Below are positions 1 through 5,523 of a DNA stretch of 5,523 nt, piece by piece. The position numbers and the translations under genes were made by a program. Source of the stretch: Acidobacteriota bacterium. GTDB taxonomy: Bacteria > Acidobacteriota > Terriglobia > Bryobacterales > JACQDG01. Location of the stretch: NCBI GenBank assembly GCA_016201185.1, contig JACQDG010000345.1:1-5523 (forward strand), written 5' to 3'. A model generated the notes under the pieces. The model saw nothing but the letters and a program-made list of their open reading frames with translations, ran no database searches and had not been told where the DNA came from. How positions within the stretch are numbered: position 1 is the stretch's first letter; each line of letters starts with the position of its first letter.

Positions 1-1605
1 GGCGGAAATTGCCAATTCCGATTCCGGTTGATTCGGGCTTTGCATGACGTGCTTCTTGAATTCGGCGATTGCGGCCGGCACTTCGGCCCCCCGGCCCGAG
101 ACGGTCAGCGTCTCAACCAGGAGGTGCAACGCTTTTTCGATCAGGGTCTGACGCTGGTTTTTGGGTTCAATCACGAAGAAGCTATACGGTCTTTCCAGCG
201 GGCGGCGGAACTCGATCCGCAGGCGGCCATGCCGTATTGGGGGATCGCCCTGGCGCTCGGCCCCAACATCAACATGGGCGTGGATCCGGCCGCCGAGAAA
301 GCGGCGTACGAGGCCGTTCAGAAGGCCCGGGCACTGGCCGCGAAGGCGCCGGAACACGAGCGGGCCTACATTGAAGCGCTGGTAAAACGCTATTCAAACG
401 ATCCGAAAGCAGATTTGAAAAAGCTGGCCGTGGATTATAAGAACGCCATGGGCGAGCTGGTCAAACGCTACCCCGAGGACCTGGACGCCGCCACGCTGTA
501 CGCCGAGGCCATGATGGATCTTCGTCCCTGGAAACTCTGGACCCTGGATGGAAAACCGGCGGAGGGCACTGAGGAGATTGTGGCCGTGCTGGAAAGCGTG
601 CTGCGGCGCAACCCGCAGCACCCCGGGGCCAACCACTATTACATCCACGCGGTCGAGGCGTCGCGGCATCCGGAGCGGGCTCTGGCGAGCGCGAAGAGGC
701 TGGAAACTCTGGTGCCGGCGGCGGGGCACCTGGTGCACATGCCGGCGCACATCTACATGCGGACCGGGGATTATCGCGCGGCGGCCAGGAGCAACGAGGT
801 GGCGGCCGAGGCCGACCGGGAGTACATCCAGACCTACAGGGTCGAGGGCATGTACCCTTTGATGTATTACGGCCACAACTTGCAGTTCCTGGCGGCGGCG
901 GCCGCCATGGCAGGAAAATTCGCCGAGGCGAAAAGGGCGGCGGAACAGTTGGTGGAAGTTATTCCACCAGGCATGGATCCGTTTCCGCTGGTGGAATACT
1001 TCTCGCAGTGGCCGATCTTCATGGAGCTCCGGTTCCACCGTTGGGGGGAGATTCTGAGTGCCCCCGCCCCAAGGTGGAAGACACCAATTACTACTGCTGT
1101 AGAGCACTTTGCTCGCGGCATGGCCTATGCGGGGACGGGCAAGCCAGCACAGGCCGAAGCGGAGCGAAATGCTTTGTCGGCAGCTTTAAAGGACGTTCCC
1201 CCTGACGCCAAGGTGGACCAGAATTACGCCGCGTCGCTGCTGGACCTCGCCGGCCTGGTGCTGGGCGCCCGGATTGCGGCTGCGAGGGGCGACCGGAAGA
1301 AGGCCATCGAACATTGGCGCAAGGCGGTGGAGGCTAACGATCGGCAGGCCTATTCCGAGCCGCCGGAGTGGTACTACCCGGTGCGAGAATCCCTGGGGGG
1401 CGCGCTCTTGCTGGATGGCCAGTACACCGAGGCCGAAAAAGTGTTTCGGGCCGACCTGGAGCGGAACCCAAGGAACGGGCGCTCCCTGTTCGGACTTTGG
1501 GAGAGCTTGAAACGCCAGGGGAAGACGACCGCGGCCGAGTGGGTTAGGTGGGAGTTTGAAGCAGCATGGAAGTCGGACGTGCAGCTTCGCGTGGAAGAGC
1601 TGTAA
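1..1605 (+). CDS. TPR-repeat protein, histidine-rich, 5' end probably beyond left edge
   Basis: The reading frame is open from base 1 to the TAA at 1603-1605. The first possible start is TTG at 28, with no Shine-Dalgarno before it. The first in-frame ATG encodes the Met of AMPYWG, inside the conserved domain, so the true start probably lies upstream and a signal peptide could be missing. Counting from TTG 28 (525 aa), a TPR-like unit covers about residues 34-78 (RFFDQGLTLVFGFNHEEAI, then YWGIALALGPNIN). A conserved core at about 200-283 contains NHYYIHAVEAS, AGHLVHMPAHIYMRTGDY and YYGHN. Further TPR-like helices run from about 355 to 510, including PEWYYPVRESLGGALL. From memory this matches a family of large TPR proteins common in Acidobacteria and Planctomycetes, usually exported and of unknown function. 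TPRs normally form helical scaffolds for protein binding. No catalytic motif is evident. The next gene follows within 14 bp or overlaps, so co-transcription is likely. The family is fairly sure; the role is unknown. Confidence 0.85.
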   Translation, partial: GGNCQFRFRLIRALHDVLLEFGDCGRHFGPPARDGQRLNQEVQRFFDQGLTLVFGFNHEEAIRSFQRAAELDPQAAMPYWGIALALGPNINMGVDPAAEKAAYEAVQKARALAAKAPEHERAYIEALVKRYSNDPKADLKKLAVDYKNAMGELVKRYPEDLDAATLYAEAMMDLRPWKLWTLDGKPAEGTEEIVAVLESVLRRNPQHPGANHYYIHAVEASRHPERALASAKRLETLVPAAGHLVHMPAHIYMRTGDYRAAARSNEVAAEADREYIQTYRVEGMYPLMYYGHNLQFLAAAAAMAGKFAEAKRAAEQLVEVIPPGMDPFPLVEYFSQWPIFMELRFHRWGEILSAPAPRWKTPITTAVEHFARGMAYAGTGKPAQAEAERNALSAALKDVPPDAKVDQNYAASLLDLAGLVLGARIAAARGDRKKAIEHWRKAVEANDRQAYSEPPEWYYPVRESLGGALLLDGQYTEAEKVFRADLERNPRNGRSLFGLWESLKRQGKTTAAEWVRWEFEAAWKSDVQLRVEEL

Positions 1606-1616
1606 AGGACCAAGGA
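1604..1616 (+). promoter_or_regulatory. Candidate ribosome binding sites favouring GTG 1620 start
   Basis: AAAGGA lies at 1604-1609, ten bases before GTG 1620, and AAGGA lies at 1612-1616, three bases before it. The first overlaps the TAA of the TPR gene, which would suit reinitiation by ribosomes ending there. The competing ATG at 1566 has a GGGAG 12 bases upstream, a rather long spacing. This evidence leans to GTG 1620 but does not settle it. Confidence 0.4.
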
Positions 1617-1619
1617 CAA

Positions 1620-4331
1620 GTGAAGGGATCATCCGCCACGCTGGTCATTGGACCGCCGGGGAGCGGGAAAACCCGCCGGACGCTCGAAGAGCTGGAGAGC
1701 GCCCTGTCCGTAGGCGAGCCGGCCACTCTCGTCACTCCCACCGCCAGCATGGCGGAACACCTGTTGCACCAGGCGGCGCGGCGTAGGCTCGCAGTGCCCG
1801 GCGATGCCATCCTGCCGCTAAGGGCGTTCGTCGAGAAATTCACGCCGGACTGGAAGGAGCTGCCGGCGTCGATTGCCACGCTGCTGGTGGAGCGGGCGTT
1901 AGAGAGGGCGGCAGCGCCGGAGTTTCGCGAGCTGGCGGCCTACGCCGGGTTTCATTCCAGGCTGCTCGAGGCGATGGAAGAGTTCTGGTCGGCGGGAGCG
2001 GACGGGCGGCTTTTCGATCCGCTGCTAGAAGGATCGCCGGCGCGGCCGTTCGGGCGGGTGATGGTGGAGTACGAAAGGCTCCTGGAAGCGGCCCGTGCCG
2101 TCCACCGGGCGCGGCGGCTCCGGCGGGCGGCTGAAGAAATGCAAGAGCGGCGTCTGGGGCACGTGCTTTTCGACGGCTTCCTCAATTTCACCCCGGTGGA
2201 GCTGGAGCTGGTGCGGGCTGTGGCGGCAGCGGCGCAACGGTGCGTGGTGACGCTGCCCGCGAGCGGCGCCGAGCAGGCGCGGCAGGCGCTGCTCGACTTC
2301 GGGCTGGAGGAGTCGCGGCTGGAGCGGATTTATCGTCCCCTGGTACGTCCGGTGGTGGTGGTAGCCGCGTCGCCGGAGCGGGAGATAGAGGACGTGGCGC
2401 GGCGAATCCTGCGGGACCAGGAACAAACCGGGCGGCCCTTTCAGGAATACGGGCTCATCTTGCGCAACCCGGACGTTTACGGCCCGCTGGTGGCGGTGGT
2501 ATTTGAGCGGTTCGGCATTCCGTTCCGCTCGAGACAGCCGCAGAGTCTGGACCAGCACATGAGCGCTCGGTACCTGGCGGGGCTGCTGAGGCTGGCGGCC
2601 ACAGGCTTCGACGGGGTGGCGGCGATCGAAGTGATGAAAGCAGCCGGCTCGGGCATTGGCCTCGACGGCGAAATGGACCAATACGAATTCCGGCTGCGGG
2701 AGGAATTGCCCGGCCAGGGGCTGGAGTTCCTGCGGCGGCAAGCGGCGGGGCTGCCGCGGGTGAAACAGTGGCTGGCGCGGCTGGACGAGCTGGCCGGGTG
2801 GGTTTCGAAAGCCGCGCTGCCGGAAAACTGGGCGGAGCGAGCGAAGAATCTCTCGCGGAGCTGGTTTCGAGAGCCGGCGGTGGAGGACGGAGTCTCGCAC
2901 GAGACCGCGCTGGAGCTGCGAGCCCTGGCGCGGGCCTTGCAGGTCTGGGAGCAGGCAGCGGAGGAGACGGCGGAAGCGCTTCGGCTCGGTGGCGCCGAGA
3001 AGGTTTCGCTTGCCGATTATCTCGGGACGCTGTACCGAGTGTTGCGGCTGACCCGCTTTGCGGCGCCGGACCGCCGCCGCAACGTGGTGCAGGTGCTCAG
3101 CATTTACGAGGCGCGGCAGTGGGAGCTGCCGGTTGTCTTTGTCTGCGGGCTGGTGGAGAAGCAGTTTCCCCGCCATCACCCGCAAAACCTCTTCTTTCCA
3201 GACCGGGCGCGGCAGAGGCTGAGCCGGCACGGGCTGCGACTGCGAACGAGCGCAGACCTGGACCGGGAGGAGCGGTTCCTGTTCGACCTTGCGATGACCC
3301 GGGCCACCGAGCAGCTTTACCTGACCTATCCCGTACGCGACGAAACGGGAACGGAGACGCTGCGGTCTTTCTTCCTGAGGGAGTGGGCGAGGGAAACGGC
3401 TCGCCGGGCTCTGGTGAGGGAACCGGCGCCGGCGTGGCGGCCGGCCGGGCCGAAATTGGAGGATCCGCGGCTGCACGAGGAGCTCGAGAGGCGGCACGAA
3501 CGTTTCAGCCCCTCCACGCTCGAAGAGTACTTGCAATGCCCGTTTCTGTTTTTCGCCGCCCGAACGCTCCGTCTAGAACAGCCTCCCTGCGCGCCGGACG
3601 AGCGCTTGGATGAGTTGCTGAAGGGTACGATCGTCCACCGCACGATCGCCCGCTGGGCGGGGCAGGGCGGAGGAGAGATCGGGCCGGTGTTCGAGGCGGT
3701 GTTTGACGAAGTGTGCGAGCAGGAGCGCATCCGGCTGAACTTCCGCGCCGAGGCGATCCGGATGCAATTGAAGGCCGACCTGGAACGATTCGCGGAGTAT
3801 GAGCGAGCGCGCTTGCCGTATCCCGGATTTCATCCCGGCGAACCGGAGAAGAAGATCGAATACATGGTGGAGGGGAACCGTGGGGAGAGTCCCTTTCGCG
3901 TAACGGGAAGGATCGACCGCTACGAGGCGTCGGAGGCCGGCGCCACCGTGGTGGTGGACTACAAGTATTCGAGAGACGAGCGCATCAAGGAACTGGTAGG
4001 GCAGCAGGAGGAAGGGCTGAAGGTGCAGGCGGGGCTATACCTGCTGGGGTTGGAGCGGCAGCTGGGCCTCGTACCGGCGGGGATGGTGTATTACGGGCTG
4101 CGCGGCAAGCCGTTCCGGAGCGGGTGGTGGGCCGCGGGCCTGGGCCCGGCAGATCCGGATTTGCAGGAGATGAGCGTACGGGAGTTTCGCGCGATGCTCG
4201 ACCAAGCAGCAGAGCGGACCCTCGCAGCCGTGCGGGAGATTCGCGGCGGGCGGGTGGCCGTGGAGCCTCGGGACCGGCAGTTTTGCCGGGAATTTTGCGC
4301 CTACCGCGATGTGTGCCGGGTGAGTTTATGA
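1620..4331 (+). CDS. AddB/RexB-like PD-(D/E)XK nuclease with Walker A motif and probable Fe-S cysteines
   Basis: From GTG 1620 the product is 903 aa. Visible in order: a Walker A P-loop GPPGSGKT (residues 11-18); LFDGFLNFTPVELELV (about 183-198), matching the AddB-type DGFxxFTP motif; the stretch VVQVLSIYEARQWELPVVFVCGL (about 489-510); and FDLAMTRATEQLYLTYP (about 555-571), typical of inactivated UvrD-like helicase cores. The C-terminal RecB-type nuclease has GTIVHRTI (His673), GRIDR (Asp766), VVDYK (Asp780, Lys782) and KVQAGLYLLGLE (Gln804). Cys640, Cys889, Cys893 and Cys899 are placed like the AddB/Cas4-type 4Fe-4S ligands. Family role: with an AddA helicase-nuclease, resection of double-strand ends for RecA recombination, in the cytoplasm. 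No AddA is present in the window. The protein is shorter than Bacillus AddB (about 1,150 aa). An in-frame ATG at 1566 would add 18 residues and overlap the TPR gene by 40 bp. I prefer GTG 1620 because purine-rich AAGGA motifs precede it and the P-loop strand then starts near the N-terminus, as is usual. Alternative name: generic PD-(D/E)XK nuclease family protein. Confidence 0.9.
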   Translation: MKGSSATLVIGPPGSGKTRRTLEELESALSVGEPATLVTPTASMAEHLLHQAARRRLAVPGDAILPLRAFVEKFTPDWKELPASIATLLVERALERAAAPEFRELAAYAGFHSRLLEAMEEFWSAGADGRLFDPLLEGSPARPFGRVMVEYERLLEAARAVHRARRLRRAAEEMQERRLGHVLFDGFLNFTPVELELVRAVAAAAQRCVVTLPASGAEQARQALLDFGLEESRLERIYRPLVRPVVVVAASPEREIEDVARRILRDQEQTGRPFQEYGLILRNPDVYGPLVAVVFERFGIPFRSRQPQSLDQHMSARYLAGLLRLAATGFDGVAAIEVMKAAGSGIGLDGEMDQYEFRLREELPGQGLEFLRRQAAGLPRVKQWLARLDELAGWVSKAALPENWAERAKNLSRSWFREPAVEDGVSHETALELRALARALQVWEQAAEETAEALRLGGAEKVSLADYLGTLYRVLRLTRFAAPDRRRNVVQVLSIYEARQWELPVVFVCGLVEKQFPRHHPQNLFFPDRARQRLSRHGLRLRTSADLDREERFLFDLAMTRATEQLYLTYPVRDETGTETLRSFFLREWARETARRALVREPAPAWRPAGPKLEDPRLHEELERRHERFSPSTLEEYLQCPFLFFAARTLRLEQPPCAPDERLDELLKGTIVHRTIARWAGQGGGEIGPVFEAVFDEVCEQERIRLNFRAEAIRMQLKADLERFAEYERARLPYPGFHPGEPEKKIEYMVEGNRGESPFRVTGRIDRYEASEAGATVVVDYKYSRDERIKELVGQQEEGLKVQAGLYLLGLERQLGLVPAGMVYYGLRGKPFRSGWWAAGLGPADPDLQEMSVREFRAMLDQAAERTLAAVREIRGGRVAVEPRDRQFCREFCAYRDVCRVSL

Positions 4332-4673
4332 GGGACGGGCCGAAATGGGCTGAGGCCTTGTTTCCGCCGGGCCGTTCTGTGGGTGAGGAAGGATCTGGTA
4401 TTTCTTGATTTGCGCCGCCACCCACCCCTGGCCGCTGCGCACGGTGCGGCCGAGCAAGCGCAGGTCCACCGGCGCGTTGTCCGGGGTGAGGGTGGCCATG
4501 CGGACCACCATCTCGATCTTGCGGCCGACGCCGATTTGCTCCTCCGTCTGGACGAGCACGCCGCCGCTGCTGATGTTCAGAGTACGGCCCCGAAAGCGGC
4601 GGGGATCGCGGATGTCGGTGAACCAAAATTCCACCGGCCGTTCCATCGCAAAACGCATCGGGCGGTCAGTCAT
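4326..4673 (-). CDS. Small single-domain PilZ protein with atypical first motif
   Basis: The product is 115 aa, about the size of one PilZ domain with a short tail. PilZ domains bind cyclic-di-GMP through RxxxR followed, some 20-30 residues later, by (D/N)xSxxG. The second motif is clear: Asn33, Ser35 and Gly38 in NISSGGVLV. The first is imperfect: arginines sit at 4, 7 and 12 (RFAMER gives RxxxxR), so no exact RxxxR spacing exists. Downstream, EMVVRM, DLRLLGRTVR and GWVAAQIKKYQI fit the later beta strands and the closing element of PilZ proteins. The tail from about residue 96 is Pro/Gln-rich and looks disordered. There is no signal peptide or membrane segment, so it should be cytoplasmic. 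The ATG at 4673 is chosen because it keeps the whole domain; no Shine-Dalgarno sits at normal spacing. The stop overlaps the converging AddB-like gene by 6 bp. It may be a c-di-GMP receptor or a degenerate PilZ that binds a protein partner instead. Confidence 0.85.
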   Translation of the reverse strand: MTDRPMRFAMERPVEFWFTDIRDPRRFRGRTLNISSGGVLVQTEEQIGVGRKIEMVVRMATLTPDNAPVDLRLLGRTVRSGQGWVAAQIKKYQILPHPQNGPAETRPQPISARPS

Positions 4674-4713
4674 GTGTATGCATGATGATCGCCTGAGGCG
4701 GGAGAAACGGCAA

Positions 4714-4729
4714 TAGACCGGAAGGTCTA
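4714..4729 (-). terminator. Perfect 6-bp hairpin between the small cysteine gene and pilZ-domain gene; weak terminator candidate
   Basis: TAGACC, a four-base loop and GGTCTA form a perfect inverted repeat, located 34 bases after the stop of the 80-aa gene on the minus strand. Read on the minus strand, the bases that follow are TTGCCGTTTCTC, pyrimidine-rich but without a clean T-run. It could be a weak intrinsic terminator or an mRNA-stabilising stem separating the ArsA transcript from the PilZ gene. On the plus strand the loop reads GGAA, a GNRA-type tetraloop. Confidence 0.3.
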
Positions 4730-4738
4730 GCGGCGCTC

Positions 4739-4754
4739 TGGTACGATGGTACGT
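4739..4754. repeat. Two-copy 8-bp tandem repeat in the intergenic gap
   Basis: TGGTACGA at 4739-4746 is followed directly by TGGTACGT at 4747-4754, identical in seven of eight bases. It lies 10 bases beyond the stop of the 80-aa minus-strand gene. Tandem half-sites of this size could bind a regulator, but two copies may also be chance. No function is claimed. Confidence 0.35.
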
Positions 4755-4763
4755 CGTGGTTAT

Positions 4764-5006
4764 TCACTCCACCGGAACCCTGGTCCCCTTCTTCTGCTGG
4801 CGCGTCAGGATCTCGATCTGGGCGTCGAGGATGGCGCGGAAGCCCTTCAGCACCTCCACGCCAGCGCTGCGGAAGTGGTCGAACATAGGACCCTGGCACA
4901 TGCCTCCGGCGAGCGCGGTCAGGCGCGGTCCGGCGCCTGCGCAGTAGCAGACGTCCCAAGGGGGTTGCTGCTGGGCTTGTGCGGCGTTTTTGCGCGTTCT
5001 TTTCAT
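4764..5006 (-). CDS. Small three-cysteine protein coupled to the ArsA-family ATPase gene
   Basis: The product is 80 aa and I do not recognise a named family. The start ATG at 5006-5004 overlaps the TGA of the upstream ATPase gene as ATGA, and GGAG at 5018-5015 lies eight bases before it, so start and translational coupling are well supported. Residues 1-16 are basic, then Gln-rich (KRTRKNAAQAQQQPP). A CxC pair follows (Cys20, Cys22 in DVCYCAGAG), then Cys37 in GGMCQGPMFDHF. Residues 45-73 should form one amphipathic helix (FRSAGVEVLKGFRAILDAQ, then IEILTRQQKK). There is no signal peptide or membrane span, so it is probably cytoplasmic. The three cysteines could bind a metal or metalloid, and the helix could dock on the ATPase; both are inferences from composition and coupling. 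It may equally be a structural accessory protein. Existence as a real gene is likely; function is unknown. Confidence 0.75.
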   Translation of the reverse strand: MKRTRKNAAQAQQQPPWDVCYCAGAGPRLTALAGGMCQGPMFDHFRSAGVEVLKGFRAILDAQIEILTRQQKKGTRVPVE

Positions 5007-5523
5007 GGTCGATTCTCCATCAGCTCGACGGTGAGGACGCCTCCTTCGAGCTTGGCTTTGCGGGGCTGGAGCGCGGCGAGCGTGGTCGGCAGCCCAACGT
5101 GGCGGCGCAGCGCTCCGACTTCCACCACCAGGTTTTCGCCCTTCTTGAACACGCTGACTTCCTCGGGAGCGGTGAAGGGCAAACGGAGGCTGACGCGGTA
5201 GCCCGCGCCGTTCTTCTCGAAACGGAATGGCGCCTCGGTGCGGGAGCGCGCGGAGGGGTCGCGGTCCGGCGACTGGTAAAGCGCGCGGGCCAGCTCGGCC
5301 AGCCGCTCGGCCCCCACCACCTCGTGTGAAAACAGCGGCGCGCGGGTCACCGGCACCGGGGCGAAATACTCCTCGATCTGGTCGAGGGTCTTCTGCTGGG
5401 AGCGCTGCCAGTCGCGGAAATACTTGTCGTGAACGGCCTCCGGCAGCACGCGGTTGACGATGATGCCGTCGACCGTCATGCCGTGGAGGGCGAAATAGAC
5501 AAAGGCCCGCTGGGTCTCGCGCA
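5003..5523 (-). CDS. ArsA-family ATPase with C-terminal Hsp20-like domain, 5' part beyond right edge
   Basis: The frame is open to the right edge (codons from 5521), giving the last 172 residues. An ATG at 5479 exists, but the sequence before it (RETQRAFVYFALHG) continues the family consensus, so it is not the start. The visible ATPase end contains DGIIVNRVLPE (about residues 18-28 of the fragment), where NRV-type sequences contact the nucleotide base in ArsA/Get3 proteins, followed by helical DKYFRDWQRSQQKTLDQIEE and the strand PVTRAPLF. After a charged linker (about 83-96), residues 97-168 form a beta-rich, Hsp20/alpha-crystallin-like domain (FRFEKNGAGYRVSLRLPF, then LVVEVGALRRHVGLP and GGVLTVEL), matching the ArsA_HSP20 C-terminal domain. 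The P-loop and switch regions are outside the window. Relatives include arsenite-pump ATPases and Get3-type targeting factors; the Hsp20-tailed bacterial forms have no settled substrate, so no arsenic role is assumed. It overlaps the next gene by 4 bp (ATGA), indicating an operon. Confidence 0.88.
   Translation of the reverse strand, partial: RETQRAFVYFALHGMTVDGIIVNRVLPEAVHDKYFRDWQRSQQKTLDQIEEYFAPVPVTRAPLFSHEVVGAERLAELARALYQSPDRDPSARSRTEAPFRFEKNGAGYRVSLRLPFTAPEEVSVFKKGENLVVEVGALRRHVGLPTTLAALQPRKAKLEGGVLTVELMENRP
5015..5018 (-). promoter_or_regulatory. Shine-Dalgarno for the small three-cysteine gene
   Basis: GGAG on the minus strand, eight bases before the ATG at 5006, lies inside the last codons of the ArsA-family gene. 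Its good spacing fixes the start of the small gene at the ATGA overlap. Confidence 0.6.

Noticed and set aside
15..26. ATTCCG direct repeat at the left edge
   Set aside because: Two copies of a hexamer inside an open frame; expected by chance.
394..1107. Minus-strand ORF of 237 codons opposite the TPR gene
   Set aside because: Shadow of the TPR gene in a high-GC genome; composition is Arg/His/Val-rich with no domain.
2025..3536. Long minus-strand ORF (503 codons) opposite the AddB-like gene
   Set aside because: It is fully antisense to a gene with clear motifs, is rich in Pro/Arg/Gln/His as expected from reverse reading of high-GC codons, and has no recognisable domain.
2768..3613. Plus-strand 281-codon ORF inside the AddB-like gene
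   Set aside because: Gly/Ala/Arg-rich out-of-frame reading of the same DNA; the AddB frame holds the conserved motifs.
4328..4408. 26-codon plus-strand ORF beginning on the ATGA at the AddB-like stop
   Set aside because: The start overlap looks like coupling, but the ORF is entirely antisense to the end of the PilZ gene and the peptide has no recognisable features.
4684..4712. Possible minus-strand promoter TTGCCG, 17-bp spacer, GATCAT before the PilZ gene
   Set aside because: The -10 match is only three of six bases and the -35 is imperfect; too weak to list as a promoter.
4666..4959. Minus-strand 97-codon ORF overlapping the three-cysteine gene
   Set aside because: Arg/Pro-rich shadow in another frame; the competing 80-aa ORF has a good ribosome site and ATGA coupling.
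4746..5329. Plus-strand ORFs across the ArsA and small cysteine genes
   Set aside because: They lie opposite the ArsA_HSP20 domain and the coupled small gene and show no domain.

Overview
The window is high-GC and densely coding. It looks like chromosomal DNA from a soil-type bacterium, most plausibly an Acidobacteriota member (Bryobacterales/Solibacter-like). That guess rests on family recognition: a large histidine-rich TPR protein, a short single-domain PilZ protein, and an ArsA-type ATPase with an Hsp20-like tail. No rRNA or marker gene supports it. I see no mobile element, CRISPR array, tRNA or phage gene.

Layout. Plus strand, 1-1605: a TPR-repeat protein whose frame is open to the left edge, so its start is probably outside the window. 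Plus strand, 1620-4331 (or from 1566): an AddB/RexB-like protein with an N-terminal Walker A motif, a C-terminal PD-(D/E)XK nuclease domain and four cysteines placed as for a 4Fe-4S cluster. The two plus-strand genes are 14 bp apart or overlap, so they probably share a transcript. Minus strand, read from the right edge: the C-terminal 172 residues of an ArsA-family ATPase ending in an Hsp20-like domain (5523-5003), an 80-residue three-cysteine protein that starts on the ATGA of the ArsA stop (5006-4764), a 90-bp gap with small hairpins and an 8-bp tandem repeat, and a PilZ-domain protein (4673-4326). The last minus-strand gene and the AddB-like gene converge and share 6 bp (ttatga).

How the genes work together. 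The two plus-strand genes are linked by position only; no shared pathway is evident. The AddB-like protein would act in double-strand-break end processing if an AddA-type helicase exists elsewhere. The ArsA-family protein and the small cysteine protein are translationally coupled and may act together. PilZ domains normally sense cyclic-di-GMP, but this one has an altered first motif. I found no strong case for a wholly new system. The most unusual unit is the ArsA/Hsp20 ATPase with its coupled CxC protein.
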